The notes under the pieces were generated by a model, which made no database searches, had not been told where the DNA came from, and saw only the letters and a list, made by a program, of their open reading frames with translations. A stretch of 64,000 bases of DNA from Amycolatopsis sulphurea (GTDB lineage: Bacteria; Actinomycetota; Actinomycetes; Mycobacteriales; Pseudonocardiaceae). Position 1 is the first letter of the stretch. Each line of letters opens with the position of its first letter. This document shows positions 42,904 to 51,703 of this stretch, one piece after another. A program made the translations under genes and the position numbers. The stretch lies in the NCBI RefSeq assembly GCF_002564045.1, contig NZ_PDJK01000002.1:3782001-3846000 (forward strand). Reading direction: 5' to 3'.

Positions 42904-43074
42904 GACGTCGGCCTCCCATAGCTGCGACGTTCGTTCTCCTCAGGGTGCCGGTCCTGCCGGGTGATCAAGGTACTCGTACCGTGGCCTGTTTCCGGTCCGG
43001 ACGCGATCCCGTTGTGACAGAACCGTCACAGAGCCATCGAAGTCCGCAGCACTTGGCGTGCCACGGTGTGGCTT

Positions 43075-44616
43075 ATGCGAAAACGATCTTTCTTTCTTGC
43101 GGTGCTCTGTGCGCCGGTGCTCGCGGTGGGTGCGGCCATGCCGGCTCAGGCGATCATCGGCGGGCACGATTCGAGCGAGGACTATCCGTTCATGGGCTCG
43201 TTCCAGCCCGAATACCCGGCGCCGCCGCGGGCGGACGGGCACGGGTGCGGGGTGGAAGTCCTTGCGCCGCAATGGGTGCTGACCGCCAGCCACTGTGCCG
43301 GGAAGAACCCGACCGATGCCCGTACCGGGGTCCCGCGTGGCTGGAAGGTCCGGGTCGGCTCGGCCGACACCACCTCCGGTGGCGAGGTCGCGGAGATCGA
43401 CCACTACTACCGCCTGGCCACCAGGAAGGACGAGGGCGGCTTCTTCAGCAAGGACGTCGGGCTGTTCCACCTGCGCACGCCGGTGCGCGCCAAGCCGATC
43501 CGGCTCGCCTCGGCCACGCCCCCGGTGAACACTCCGGTCCGGATCATCGGCTGGGGCATGACCTGCGAGAACCCCGAGGACGGCTGCTTTCCGAAGCGGC
43601 TGCAGGAGGCGGACACCGTGGTCCAGCCGCCTTCGGCGTGCCAGGCCCCCACCGAGGGCGAGCTGTGCATCGGTGGCCGGGACGGCAAGCCGACCTCGGC
43701 GAACATGGATTCCGGCGGCCCGGCGCTGGTCCGCGACGGGAAGGACTGGGCGGTGGCCGGGGTGGTCAGCGCGGGCGGCGATTCGTCGAAGCCGACGTCG
43801 TTCACCGACGTCACGCGGCACGCGGACTGGATCACCAAGGTGATCACCGGGAAGCTGGTCCCGCCCGACGACGTGATCCCGGATGTCGAAGGTGTCGTCG
43901 ACCTCAGGGGCTGCGTGGGCTCGGTGGTCCGCACACCTGCTTCCCGGCCGCAGGATCCCGCGCTGGTGCTGACCAACGGGCACTGTGTCGAGGGCGAGCG
44001 CCCGGCCCCGGGCAAGGCACTCGTGGACCAGCCCGCGGACCGGCCGGTACCGATCGGCGATCCGCAGGGCTACCCCAAGGTCCAGGCAAAGGCGAACCGG
44101 TTGGTCTACGCGACGATGACCGGTACCGACGTCGCGCTCTACCGGCTGGACAGCACCTACGGGCAGCTCGCCGCCAAGGGCGCCAAGGTGTTCCAGCTGG
44201 GGACCGCCCCGGTCAAGGCGGGCGCGCAGTTCACCTTGAACAACGGCTATGAGCCGGGTTCCTGCAGCGCCGAAGCGGTGGTGCCGCATCTGCGCGAAGG
44301 CGGCTATCAGCTGGACAATTCGATCCGGTACGTGACCATCCCGGCCTGCTCTGGCGGGCACGGCACCTCCGGCTCGCCGCTGGTCGGTCCGGACGGTACG
44401 ACAGTGGTGGGCATTCACAACACGCACAACGACGACGGTGCGAAGTGCACGGACGACAACGCGTGTGAGGTCGATGCGGACGGGAAGGAGACCGCGGTCA
44501 AGGGCCGCTCCTACGGCCAGCAGGTCGCCGGGCTCGCCGCGTGCCTCACCGAAGGGTCCACGCTGGACCTCACCCGGCCCGGTTGCGCACTGACCGGGGC
44601 GAAACCGAAGCACTGA
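43075..44616 (+). CDS. Secreted tandem serine protease (trypsin-like + second chymotrypsin-fold domain)
   Basis: This 513-aa protein has a signal peptide (~1-26, ending MPAQA) directly followed by IIGG, so cleavage would expose the trypsin activating N-terminus with no propeptide. Domain 1: His73 (LTASHC), Asp127 (SKDVGLFHL) and Ser213 (MDSGGPAL, with Met replacing the usual Gly). Domain 2 (~270-500): His303 (LTNGHCVEG), Asp352 (TGTDVALYRL) and Ser432 (GTSGSPLVG), V8-like. Both triads are intact. ATG 43075 is chosen; GTG 43066 is possible. It ends before a shared double-palindrome terminator. Confidence 0.87.
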   Translation: MRKRSFFLAVLCAPVLAVGAAMPAQAIIGGHDSSEDYPFMGSFQPEYPAPPRADGHGCGVEVLAPQWVLTASHCAGKNPTDARTGVPRGWKVRVGSADTTSGGEVAEIDHYYRLATRKDEGGFFSKDVGLFHLRTPVRAKPIRLASATPPVNTPVRIIGWGMTCENPEDGCFPKRLQEADTVVQPPSACQAPTEGELCIGGRDGKPTSANMDSGGPALVRDGKDWAVAGVVSAGGDSSKPTSFTDVTRHADWITKVITGKLVPPDDVIPDVEGVVDLRGCVGSVVRTPASRPQDPALVLTNGHCVEGERPAPGKALVDQPADRPVPIGDPQGYPKVQAKANRLVYATMTGTDVALYRLDSTYGQLAAKGAKVFQLGTAPVKAGAQFTLNNGYEPGSCSAEAVVPHLREGGYQLDNSIRYVTIPACSGGHGTSGSPLVGPDGTTVVGIHNTHNDDGAKCTDDNACEVDADGKETAVKGRSYGQQVAGLAACLTEGSTLDLTRPGCALTGAKPKH

Positions 44617-44668
44617 ACCAACCCACCGGCCACCACCTGACCACTTGACCACGTCTCCCCCCCGTCCA

Positions 44669-44726
44669 AAGGCTGTGAAGGGGCCCTTCACGGACTCAGA
44701 GTCCGTGAAGGGCCCCTTCACAGCTT
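44669..44726. repeat. Double palindrome, GTGAAGGGSCCCTTCAC family (copy E)
   Basis: The arrangement matches copy A (AAGGCT frame, CGGACTCAGAGTCCG centre). It lies between the convergent protease and amidohydrolase genes, as copy A lies between convergent genes, supporting a terminator role. Confidence 0.92.
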
Positions 44727-44740
44727 GAAAGCCGGTGGGG

Positions 44741-45967
44741 TCAGCGGATGTCCTTGACTACGCGGCCGTTTTGGATGACGACCTTGACCTGTGCCGGATC
44801 GTCGAATACCGCCGGGTCGGCCAGGGGGTCGGCGCCGAACACGGTGAGGTCGGCGAGTTTGCCGGGTTCGATCGTGCCGACTTCGTCGTCGATGCGCAGG
44901 ACCCGCGCGTTGTCGCGGGTGGCCGTCACGAGCGCCTGCATCGGGTTCTCGATGGCACTGCGCAGCACCAGTTCCCGGCCGCGGTGGGTCTGGTGCGGGC
45001 CGATGAGATCCGAACCGGACCCGATCAGCACGCCGGCCGCGCGGGCGTGCCGGATCGCGTTGGTCTGGCCGTCGATGACGTTGCCTACGCGGGCGGCGAT
45101 GTGGGCGGGCAGCCCGGCCGACGTGGAGTCCGCGGTCAGGGCGTGCACCACGGCCATCGTGGGCACCAGCGCGACGCCCTGTTCGGCCATGATCGCCGCC
45201 ATCTCCTCGTCCACCGCACTGCCGTGTTCGACGCACTTCACGCCCGCTTTGACGGCGGTGCGCAGGCCGTCGTTGTTGTGCGCGTGGACGGTGACGTATG
45301 TGCCGCGCGCCTCGGCCTCGGTCACCGCGGCGGCGATCTCCTCGTACGTGAACTGGGTGTCGCTCAGCTTGTCGTGCCGGGACACCACCCCGCCGGTGAC
45401 GCACATCTTCAGGAATGTCGCACCGCGCCGGAACGCCTCACGCGCGTTGCGCCGCACCTCGTCCGGGCCGTCGGAAAGCAGGGACGTGCCGAGCAGCCCG
45501 GGGATCTGCCTGCCGTGCCAGTCGTCCGCGGAATCCCAGTCCGCGCCGAGGTAACCGTGGCCGCCGGTCTGCGCCAGGATCGGCCCGCAGTGCAGCACCC
45601 GCGGGCCGGGCACCTTGCCTGCCGCGACGACCCCGGCGATACCTTGGTCCACACCGCCGGTGTCACGGACCGTGGTGAACCCGGATTCGAGCGTCTGCCG
45701 GCAGTTGGCGAACATGTCCGCGGCCAGTTCCGCCACGGACAGCTCACGGGTGGTGCTCACCTTGTCGATGTCGCTGGACAGGCCCAGGTGCACGTGTGCG
45801 TCGATCAGTCCGGGGGTGAGCACCAGACCGGACAGATCCAGTACCTCGGCACCGGCCGGTGGGGTGCCGCCGACCGCGGTGATCCGCCCGTCCTCGACGA
45901 GCAGGTGCCGGTCGGCAACCGGATCCGCGCCGGTGCCGTCGATGACGGTCGCGCCGGTCAACCACAT
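44741..45967 (-). CDS. Amidohydrolase-superfamily metal-dependent hydrolase
   Basis: This 408-aa TIM-barrel enzyme has PGLIDAHVHLGL (HxH metal ligands), ATFLKMCVTGG (bridging Lys), TVHAHNNDGLRTAV and CVEHGSAVDEEM (further His ligands) and GSGSDLIGPH (Asp), the arrangement of the imidazolonepropionase/prolidase-like group. It hydrolyses amide or lactam bonds of small molecules; the substrate is unknown. GGGAG lies six bases before ATG 45967. It is monocistronic. Confidence 0.88.
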   Translation of the reverse strand: MWLTGATVIDGTGADPVADRHLLVEDGRITAVGGTPPAGAEVLDLSGLVLTPGLIDAHVHLGLSSDIDKVSTTRELSVAELAADMFANCRQTLESGFTTVRDTGGVDQGIAGVVAAGKVPGPRVLHCGPILAQTGGHGYLGADWDSADDWHGRQIPGLLGTSLLSDGPDEVRRNAREAFRRGATFLKMCVTGGVVSRHDKLSDTQFTYEEIAAAVTEAEARGTYVTVHAHNNDGLRTAVKAGVKCVEHGSAVDEEMAAIMAEQGVALVPTMAVVHALTADSTSAGLPAHIAARVGNVIDGQTNAIRHARAAGVLIGSGSDLIGPHQTHRGRELVLRSAIENPMQALVTATRDNARVLRIDDEVGTIEPGKLADLTVFGADPLADPAVFDDPAQVKVVIQNGRVVKDIR

Positions 45968-46197
45968 GGAAAACTCCCGTCCGCAGGGATTTCGGAACAC
46001 CCTCCACGCTACTGCCCGCGCGGGCCATGGACATTCGTCGAACCGGATCCCGAGTCCGCGCGACACGTGGTGATCGAGGGGCGCGTGGCTACCCATGTCG
46101 TGTCCGCCGGGCTCCGGACTTGACGCTTGGTGGCTGTCGCGCCCCTGCCCGGCACCCACCCTGAATGGGCACGTGAACGGGCAGGGAGGACAACGAC

Positions 46198-46360
46198 ATG
46201 AGCTCGGAAGTCAGCGCGGACGCAGTGGTCGTGGGTGCGGGGGTGATCGGTTCGGCCATCGCGCTCGAGCTGGCCAAGACGGACCGCCGGGTCGTCGTCG
46301 TGGACCGCGCGAGCGGGGCGGGTCAGGGGTCACCGGCGCCTCCAGCGCCGTGGGCCGGTG
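46198..46360 (+). pseudogene. 5' remnant of a FAD-dependent oxidoreductase
   Basis: An intact ribosome site and start lead into VVVGAGVIGSAIALELAKTDRRVVVVDRAS, the N-terminal FAD-binding fold of DAO/sarcosine-oxidase-like enzymes. After GAGQGS the frame breaks: the next residues (TGASSAVGR) are found one frame away and then stop. Only ~50 of ~380 residues remain, and the following DNA is antisense to the hydrolase remnant. Confidence 0.8.
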
Positions 46361-47102
46361 ACGACCCTGGTGGGGTTGGCCGGGAACTGCTCGTCCGCGT
46401 CGCGAATGAAACGGTCCTGCAGGGCCGGGCGGATGACCAGGTCCGCGGCGCACCGCAGGGAGGTTCGCGGCAGGGAGCCCCAGCCGGGGGGCGTACCGAC
46501 CGCGATGCCGACCAGCGCGTCCCTGTTCAGCAGCGAAATCGGCGCCTCGCCCACCTCCGGGGCAACGTCGTGGTAGAGCACCTCGCGCAACTGCCGCCTG
46601 GCCGCCGGGGAACCGGTGTCGATGCGGGACACGCCGATGTCGAACGGATCGGCGACCAGCGCGGCGGACAACAGCTCCCCCTCCTGCTACGGGCTGGCGA
46701 GGTACTCGGCCCCGGAACGGCCACCGGCCGGCATGACCGCGGCGACATAGGCGAGATGCGCGATCAGCTCCGGAATCTCTTGCGTGGCCCGGCCGGCGAC
46801 CGCGCCACCGAAGCTGTGCGCGACGAGGACGACCCGTTCCCCGCCGGAGAACGCGCGAATCTGGTCGATCAGCAGCGCCGCCGCGTCGTCGAGCGTCGTT
46901 TCCGCGAGTGCCGAGGGTTCCGCGGCGTAGGCGGCCTCGTCGAACGGGCGGGCATATGCGCTCTCCGGGGTGCGTGCAGGCCCTGCCCGAGGCGATCGAC
47001 GGCGAGCGTGCGGCGTTCCGGCGCCAGGTGTTCGACGACTTTGTTCCAGCACCACGATCCGTGCCAGAATCCGGGAACGAACACCAGTGGCGAATGCGAC
47101 AT
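46330..47102 (-). pseudogene. Alpha/beta hydrolase, broken by frameshift and internal stop
   Basis: The start ATG 47102 leads to MSHSPLVFVPGFWHGSWCWN (oxyanion region) and LAVDRLGQGLHA, then a one-base frameshift at ~46970 moves homology to PESAYARPFDEAAYAAEP and LVAHSFGGAVAG (nucleophile Ser). An in-frame TAG at 46687-46689 interrupts it; homology resumes as SAALVADPFDIGVSRID to PTRVVTG, where the C-terminal His region is lost. Three lesions show that this is a dead gene. It abuts the FAD-oxidoreductase remnant tail to tail. Confidence 0.85.
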
Positions 47103-47295
47103 GCGGTCCAATGCAGCGGGTTCGTCCCGCGGTACGGTCGATCTTGCCCGAACGTTCATTCTGCCGGCCCCGTCGGGTGGCGGCTGGACATGCCGCTTTG
47201 GCCGGCCCGATCCGGCGGCCGGTGGCCCGGCGGCGCCGACCCGTCTCACTGCACGATCGGCTGAATTCTTCGGCCCTGCCGGATATCCTGGCCGC

Positions 47296-47598
47296 ATGAA
47301 CGGTCCACGACGCGATTCCCGCCGCGCAGGCTCTTCGCGCGCCGACCCTCCCGAGGAGTCCCCGGCGGCCCTCGCCCGGACCCTCCGCGCCCAGGCGCGG
47401 GCCGCCGCGACCACCGCCCTGCGCAACGGTCTGGAACAGCTCGAAGACGCCCACGGCCAGCACGTCGCGGATGAGGTTGCCGGGCTGCTGGAGGTCGAGG
47501 AGATCTTCGCGGGCCTGCATGATCCCGACCGGCGCACCGGGTCCGGTGCCGGGGGAGCCGACGACGAGCCTTGGGTGCTGAAGCCCCTGCGGCCGTGA
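47296..47598 (+). CDS. Small hypothetical helical protein, 100 aa
   Basis: ATG 47296 opens a strongly GC3-biased frame encoding a polar Arg-rich start, then a long helix (ALARTLRAQARAAATTALRNGLEQLEDAHGQHVADEVAGLLEVEEIFAGLHD). No domain recognised. It converges on the DUF4474 gene 16 nt away. Confidence 0.6.
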   Translation: MNGPRRDSRRAGSSRADPPEESPAALARTLRAQARAAATTALRNGLEQLEDAHGQHVADEVAGLLEVEEIFAGLHDPDRRTGSGAGGADDEPWVLKPLRP

Positions 47599-47614
47599 TT
47601 CCCCGGGACCGGGG

Positions 47615-48958
47615 CTACTTCCGCCAGTCGTAGCTCAGGGTCGGTGGGTGGTCGCTGCCCATCGTCACCGTCAGGTTTTCTTCCGGGTGAGCGGTGGCGT
47701 ACCGGGTCATCTCGCGGTACAGCCGGTCGCGCAGGTCGGCATCCGGCATTTCGAGGGTGGCCCGCTGCCCGAGCTGCTCGGGGCGCACGTCGGGGTCGGT
47801 GCGGATGGCCAGGTTCCAGAAATGGCGTTTGTCATCGCCGTCGGCGCCTTGGCCGTCGTTGGTGAAGTAGACTTCGCCGCTGTTCTTGTCGTAGACCTGC
47901 TGAGTGATCTTGATCTGATCTTCGCCCTGGGCGGTGGAATAGTAGCCGGGGTGGTCGTGCTCCAGCTTTCCGCGCAGCCCGTCCGAATCCGGGTCGCGGG
48001 TGTAGAAGCCGACCTCGCCGCCGTACGCGCCGTGGAATCCGTAGCTGCCTTTCCACAGTTCCAGCCGGTACTGCTTGCCGGTTTTCGGGTCGGTGAACTC
48101 CATGTTGTCCCCGCCGGCGCTGGTCTCGTCCAGGTGGGTGCCGATCAGGCCGCCCATTTTGTCGTAGAAATCGTGCCAGCCCAGGAAGCTTTGCAGGGAA
48201 TGCTCGCCGGTGGTGTAGAAATCGCCGTTCTCGACGTACTTGAAACCGAAGTAGTCGTAGACCTTCTGCGCGACCTCCGGGTTCTTCATCAGCGTGTCCC
48301 AGTCCCGCCGGAGCACGGCCATGCGCAGGTTCGGGTCCTTGGCCACGAGCGCCGCGAGGCCGGGCATCTCCCGGAGCGCGAGGGCGATGATCTCCGCCGG
48401 TTCGCGCTTGTTCGACCCGGCCAGTTCCCATACGCGACCGGTCAGGTTGCGGATTTTCAGGCCCTCGGCGAGCAATACCGCGTCGTAGGTGATCGAGACG
48501 CGTTCCAGATCAGCCAGCACCAGTAGCGCTTCGCCCTTGATCACCTTGTCCTCGGCCCAGGCCAGCACCGTGTTGCTCTTGCCGTCCTCGACTTTCTGCC
48601 AGACCCCGTCGAGCTTCTTCTGCAATGCCTCGGCGTCGGCCAGCTTGCTCCGGGCGTCTTTCTGCGCCTTTTCCAGTGCGTCGCGGACCACTTCGAACGA
48701 ACGTGCGGAGTTCTCGAGATCCTCGGCCTGTTCGTCGCGGTTCTTGGCGAACGCGTCCAGCGCGGCGATCGCTTTTTCCCCGGCCCCGCCGGACCAGTCT
48801 TCGCGCAGTTCCGTGCGGACGTTCGCGAGCAGCGCCTTCGTCTGCTCGACCTCGCCTTTGGCAGCCCGGCAGGCCCGCGCGCGATCGTCCAGCTGTGTGG
48901 TGCTGCCCTTTTCGATCTTCCCGGCCAGCTCGCGGATCTTCTCGAAGACCGCGCTCAC
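47615..48958 (-). CDS. WXG-type N-terminus fused to DUF4474 domain protein
   Basis: Residues 1-~125 of this 447-aa protein are a helical hairpin with Trp55-Ser-Gly (REDWSGGAGEKA), like WXG100/LXG secretion domains. Residues ~125-220 are a helical linker. Residues ~235-445 (FGFKYVENGDFYTTGEHSLQ, WHDFYDKMGGLIGTHLDE, MEFTDPKTGKQYRLELWKGSYGFHGAYGGEVGFY) match DUF4474, a domain of unknown role found at the C-terminus of exported proteins. The architecture is that of type VII-secreted effectors. The start overlaps by 4 nt the stop of a small WXG-like partner. Confidence 0.8.
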   Translation of the reverse strand: MSAVFEKIRELAGKIEKGSTTQLDDRARACRAAKGEVEQTKALLANVRTELREDWSGGAGEKAIAALDAFAKNRDEQAEDLENSARSFEVVRDALEKAQKDARSKLADAEALQKKLDGVWQKVEDGKSNTVLAWAEDKVIKGEALLVLADLERVSITYDAVLLAEGLKIRNLTGRVWELAGSNKREPAEIIALALREMPGLAALVAKDPNLRMAVLRRDWDTLMKNPEVAQKVYDYFGFKYVENGDFYTTGEHSLQSFLGWHDFYDKMGGLIGTHLDETSAGGDNMEFTDPKTGKQYRLELWKGSYGFHGAYGGEVGFYTRDPDSDGLRGKLEHDHPGYYSTAQGEDQIKITQQVYDKNSGEVYFTNDGQGADGDDKRHFWNLAIRTDPDVRPEQLGQRATLEMPDADLRDRLYREMTRYATAHPEENLTVTMGSDHPPTLSYDWRK

Positions 48959-49263
48959 CGGTCGATCCGCTCGAATCCGCGGTCCAGCGACTTCAGGAAG
49001 GTGTCCCGCGCCGCCGCGTCGGTCGCGTCGTACTTCGCCGCTGCCTGCCGGATGCGCTTCACCAGGCTGGTCACCTGCTCCTGGGCGGCGACCAGGTCTT
49101 CCTTGCGAGTCAGCAGCCAGACCTCGTAGTCGCCCGCGTACCCACCGGCGCGCGCGGTCTCACCGACGTTCGGTGATCCTTCCGCGGACAGCACCGGTGC
49201 GTCCCCGGTGGCCAGTTTCCCGGCGGCTCGGTTGATGTCTTCGACTTGTGCCTCGAACCCCAT
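48955..49263 (-). CDS. Small ESX/WXG-like partner protein, 102 aa
   Basis: This helical protein ends ...RQAAAKYDATDAAARDTFLK, which includes YDATD, a match to the YxxxD/E type VII secretion signal. Size and position (directly upstream of and coupled to the WXG-DUF4474 protein) suggest a heterodimer partner or chaperone for secretion. GGGAG precedes ATG 49263. No secretion ATPase gene lies in the window. Confidence 0.7.
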   Translation of the reverse strand: MGFEAQVEDINRAAGKLATGDAPVLSAEGSPNVGETARAGGYAGDYEVWLLTRKEDLVAAQEQVTSLVKRIRQAAAKYDATDAAARDTFLKSLDRGFERIDR

Positions 49264-49285
49264 GACGGTCTCCCCAGTGACCGAG

Positions 49286-49579
49286 TTACATCCAGGCGGA
49301 CAATGTAACACCCCGGACGCGTGCCGGTGGCGGAATCCGGTAGTCCGCCGGATGCTGGAATTTTGAGGAACGATTGTGCTTGACTGTGGCGAAATAGTGA
49401 TAGCGCGCCGAGGTCGCCACGCCCAGCTGCCGGGCGAGGGCGGGCATGGTCAGATCGGCCGCGGGGAGTTCCCCGGCGGCCGCGAGGATCGCCGCCCGGT
49501 CGATCCGGGACGGACGGCCGCGCGGCCGCCGCCCCGGGCAACCCGCCCCGTCCGTCCCCTCCACAGGGGTGCTGCTCAT
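49286..49579 (-). pseudogene. Truncated TetR-family regulator
   Basis: From ATG 49579 the frame gives GRPSRIDRAAILAAAGELPAAD, then LTMPALARQLGVATSARYHYFATVKH, a TetR HTH (recognition helix with the SALYHYF-type end altered to SARYHYF). It then becomes non-homologous and stops after 97 aa instead of ~190. The ligand-binding domain is missing, so it is a remnant or a short DNA-binding-only protein. Confidence 0.7.
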
Positions 49580-49622
49580 GACTGCCACGCTCCCGGTCCG
49601 CACTGCGACCAGGCCGATAGCG

Positions 49623-49644
49623 GACAGGTTTATTCACATCTGTC
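49623..49644. promoter_or_regulatory. Inverted repeat upstream of the truncated TetR gene
   Basis: GACAG (49623-49627) and CTGTC (49640-49644) bracket 12 nt in an AT-rich island between the epoxide hydrolase stop and the TetR-like start. Spacing suits a TetR operator for autoregulation. Confidence 0.4.
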
Positions 49645-49680
49645 AATAAAGGTGTTTCTGCAGGTCGGAGTCATCATCGG

Positions 49681-50592
49681 TCAGAGTTGGCGGAGGAAGT
49701 CGAGCAGTGCGGCGCTCACTTCGGCCGGCCGCTCCTGCTGGATCCAGTGCCCGCCGGGCAGGTCGATCGCGGCGTGCAGATCGGGCACCATCGCCCGCAT
49801 CGGGTCGCCGAAGGGCAGGAAGGTGCGCACGACGTCGTCGGTCCCGCTCAGGTACAGCGACGGCGGGGTGATCCGGGCGCCCTGCCAGGCCGCGGTGAGT
49901 TCCCAGTTGCGGTCGATGTTGCGGTACCAGTTGAGCGGGCCGCGGAACCCGCTGCGCTCGAACTGCTCGGTGAAGACCGCGAGGTCGTCCTCGCCGAGCC
50001 AGTCCGGTAGAACGTCCGGTGTGGACAGTCCGCCGAGGAGTCCGGGGGCCGGATCCTCGGCCTGGCTGCCGGTCAGGACCGTGCGCATCGTCGTGGCCAC
50101 GTCGCGGCTCAGCTCCGCTTCCGGGATTTCCGGCAGCTGGAAGTAGTTCTGGTAGAAGTTCGCGCCGAAGCGCTCGCGCGCCAGGGCCAGCGGCGGGAAC
50201 GGCCCGCGGGGCACCGGCGGCACGCTCAGCCCGGCCACCGCGCGGACGACGTCCGGGCGCATCAGGGCGGTCTGCCAGGCGACCGTTGCACCCCAGTCGT
50301 GCCCGCACACCACCGCCTCGGTCCGGCCGAGCGCCTGGATGAGGCCGACCACGTCGCCGACCAGGTGGTGGATCGTGTACTGATCCGTCGCTTCCGGACG
50401 GTCGCTCGCGCCGTAGCCGCGCTGATCCGGCGCCACCACGTGGTATCCGGCCGCGGCGAGCGGGGCGAACTGGTGCCGCCAGGAGTACCAGCTCTCCGGG
50501 AATCCGTGCAGGAGCAGCACGAGTGGTCCTTCGCCCTGTTCGGCCAGGTGCACGGAACGGCCGCCGACCTCGATGGTCCGGTGTTGTGGCAT
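49681..50592 (-). CDS. Epoxide hydrolase (alpha/beta hydrolase fold)
   Basis: This 303-aa enzyme opens epoxides to diols. The oxyanion motif is LLLHGFPESWYSWRH (26-40), the nucleophile is Asp99 in VVCGHDWGATVAW, an acid Tyr is in LNWYRNIDRNWE, and the catalytic His is in LPGGHWIQQERPAEV near the C-terminus; the cap domain lies at ~140-220. AGAGGAAAG precedes ATG 50592. It is followed by the truncated TetR gene on the same strand, perhaps once its regulator. Confidence 0.92.
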   Translation of the reverse strand: MPQHRTIEVGGRSVHLAEQGEGPLVLLLHGFPESWYSWRHQFAPLAAAGYHVVAPDQRGYGASDRPEATDQYTIHHLVGDVVGLIQALGRTEAVVCGHDWGATVAWQTALMRPDVVRAVAGLSVPPVPRGPFPPLALARERFGANFYQNYFQLPEIPEAELSRDVATTMRTVLTGSQAEDPAPGLLGGLSTPDVLPDWLGEDDLAVFTEQFERSGFRGPLNWYRNIDRNWELTAAWQGARITPPSLYLSGTDDVVRTFLPFGDPMRAMVPDLHAAIDLPGGHWIQQERPAEVSAALLDFLRQL

Positions 50593-51269
50593 GGGCTTTC
50601 CTCTCAGGTGCGTTTCGCGATCCGGTTCAGTAGGAGTTCCTGTGCTACCAGGCGCGCCTCCGTGGTCGCGCGGGTCCGGGCACGCCGAACAGATCTGCGC
50701 CGCCCATTCCGGTGTACAGCGAGGCGCACCTGGCGGAGTCCCGGTCGGCGCGACTCGGCCCGCGGTGCCCGCTGCCCGGATGGATCCGCGCGACGGAATC
50801 GCGGAGCAGGTTGTCCGCGGCTTCGCATGGTGCAAGAGATCCCGTTGACGTCGTGTCAGACCACCAGCGCCCGCCGGGTGCCGGGGAGGTGCGGTGTGCG
50901 GCGTCCATTCGGCCAGGGTAGTCGGAATGATCATTGGTTCATTCGTGACGTGGATCATGAACGGGAGCTGGGGCCCGGCCGGGACGGGTGAGGGTCTTGG
51001 CGGTCCCGGGTTGGGCGGCGCGGATCTGCGCGAACGGGTCCTCGGGGCCCGTCCGGCCGCCGGCGGCACCCACCCGGGTGCGTATGCGCATCGCGGACAA
51101 ATACTCCGCGCAGGCTGATTACGTGATCTCGACGATCTCCGGCAACCGCGTGCTGGATCGCCACCCGCATCACGTGGTCGCGTCGTGCCGACGGGTGCGG
51201 CCTAGCCGGATCGGTGGCTGGTTCACCGGTCGGACCAGGGCAAGGTCAACTTCTGCTAGCTTGGCGACC
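50593..51269. other. Spacer, 677 nt, no convincing gene
   Basis: Open frames here are antisense or low-quality. AATGATCATT (50926-50935) is a perfect palindrome inside the larger inverted pair GAATGA...TCATTC (50925-50944), a possible regulator site. Near the right end, TAGCTT at ~51256 may be the -10 of the next gene. Confidence 0.45.
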
Positions 51270-51650
51270 GTGCGCACCAAGACGACTACGCGAAGTCCGC
51301 GGTCCGTCGTCTTGCTCGTGCTTGCCCTGTTCGTCGTCGCGGTCCTGCACCCGGAAGCAGGCGCCGGCTGCGCCGGAGTCGACCGCGGCGCCTCCGCCCA
51401 CCAGGTCGCCGCATCGTCAGGCGCCCCCTGCCCGACCGACCACCGCCTGGACGGACACCCCGCCCCCACCCGCGTGACGCAGATGCCGGGGCAGCATCGC
51501 GAACCGCCCCCCGTGCTGGTCGGCGATATCACGGCCGACGTCACACCCGCACTCGCCGCGCGGCCGCAGCCCGCGGTCGGCGATTCCCGTCGCCCCGGCT
51601 CGTCCCCGCGGCGACCGCTGCGCATCGAACTCGACGTCTGGCGTATCTGA
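51270..51650 (+). CDS. Small membrane-anchored or secreted protein, 126 aa
   Basis: Basic N-terminus (RTKTTTRSPRS), one hydrophobic helix (VVLLVLALFVVAVLHP), then a Cys/His/Pro-containing low-complexity tail ending in LRIELDVWRI. There is no ribosome site before GTG 51270, but TAGCTT ~9-14 nt upstream suggests leaderless expression. It lies 53 nt before the PLP enzyme on the same strand and is likely the first gene of that cassette. No family recognised. Confidence 0.6.
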   Translation: MRTKTTTRSPRSVVLLVLALFVVAVLHPEAGAGCAGVDRGASAHQVAASSGAPCPTDHRLDGHPAPTRVTQMPGQHREPPPVLVGDITADVTPALAARPQPAVGDSRRPGSSPRRPLRIELDVWRI

Positions 51651-51703
51651 CAGGGCCGGTTCACGCCGTTTTCCCTTACCCAGACTAGAAGAGATCGAAG
51701 GAC

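Noticed and set aside
50894..51118. 74-aa open frame after the palindrome at 50926
   Set aside because: Gly/Pro-rich composition, no ribosome site, no domain; regarded as chance.
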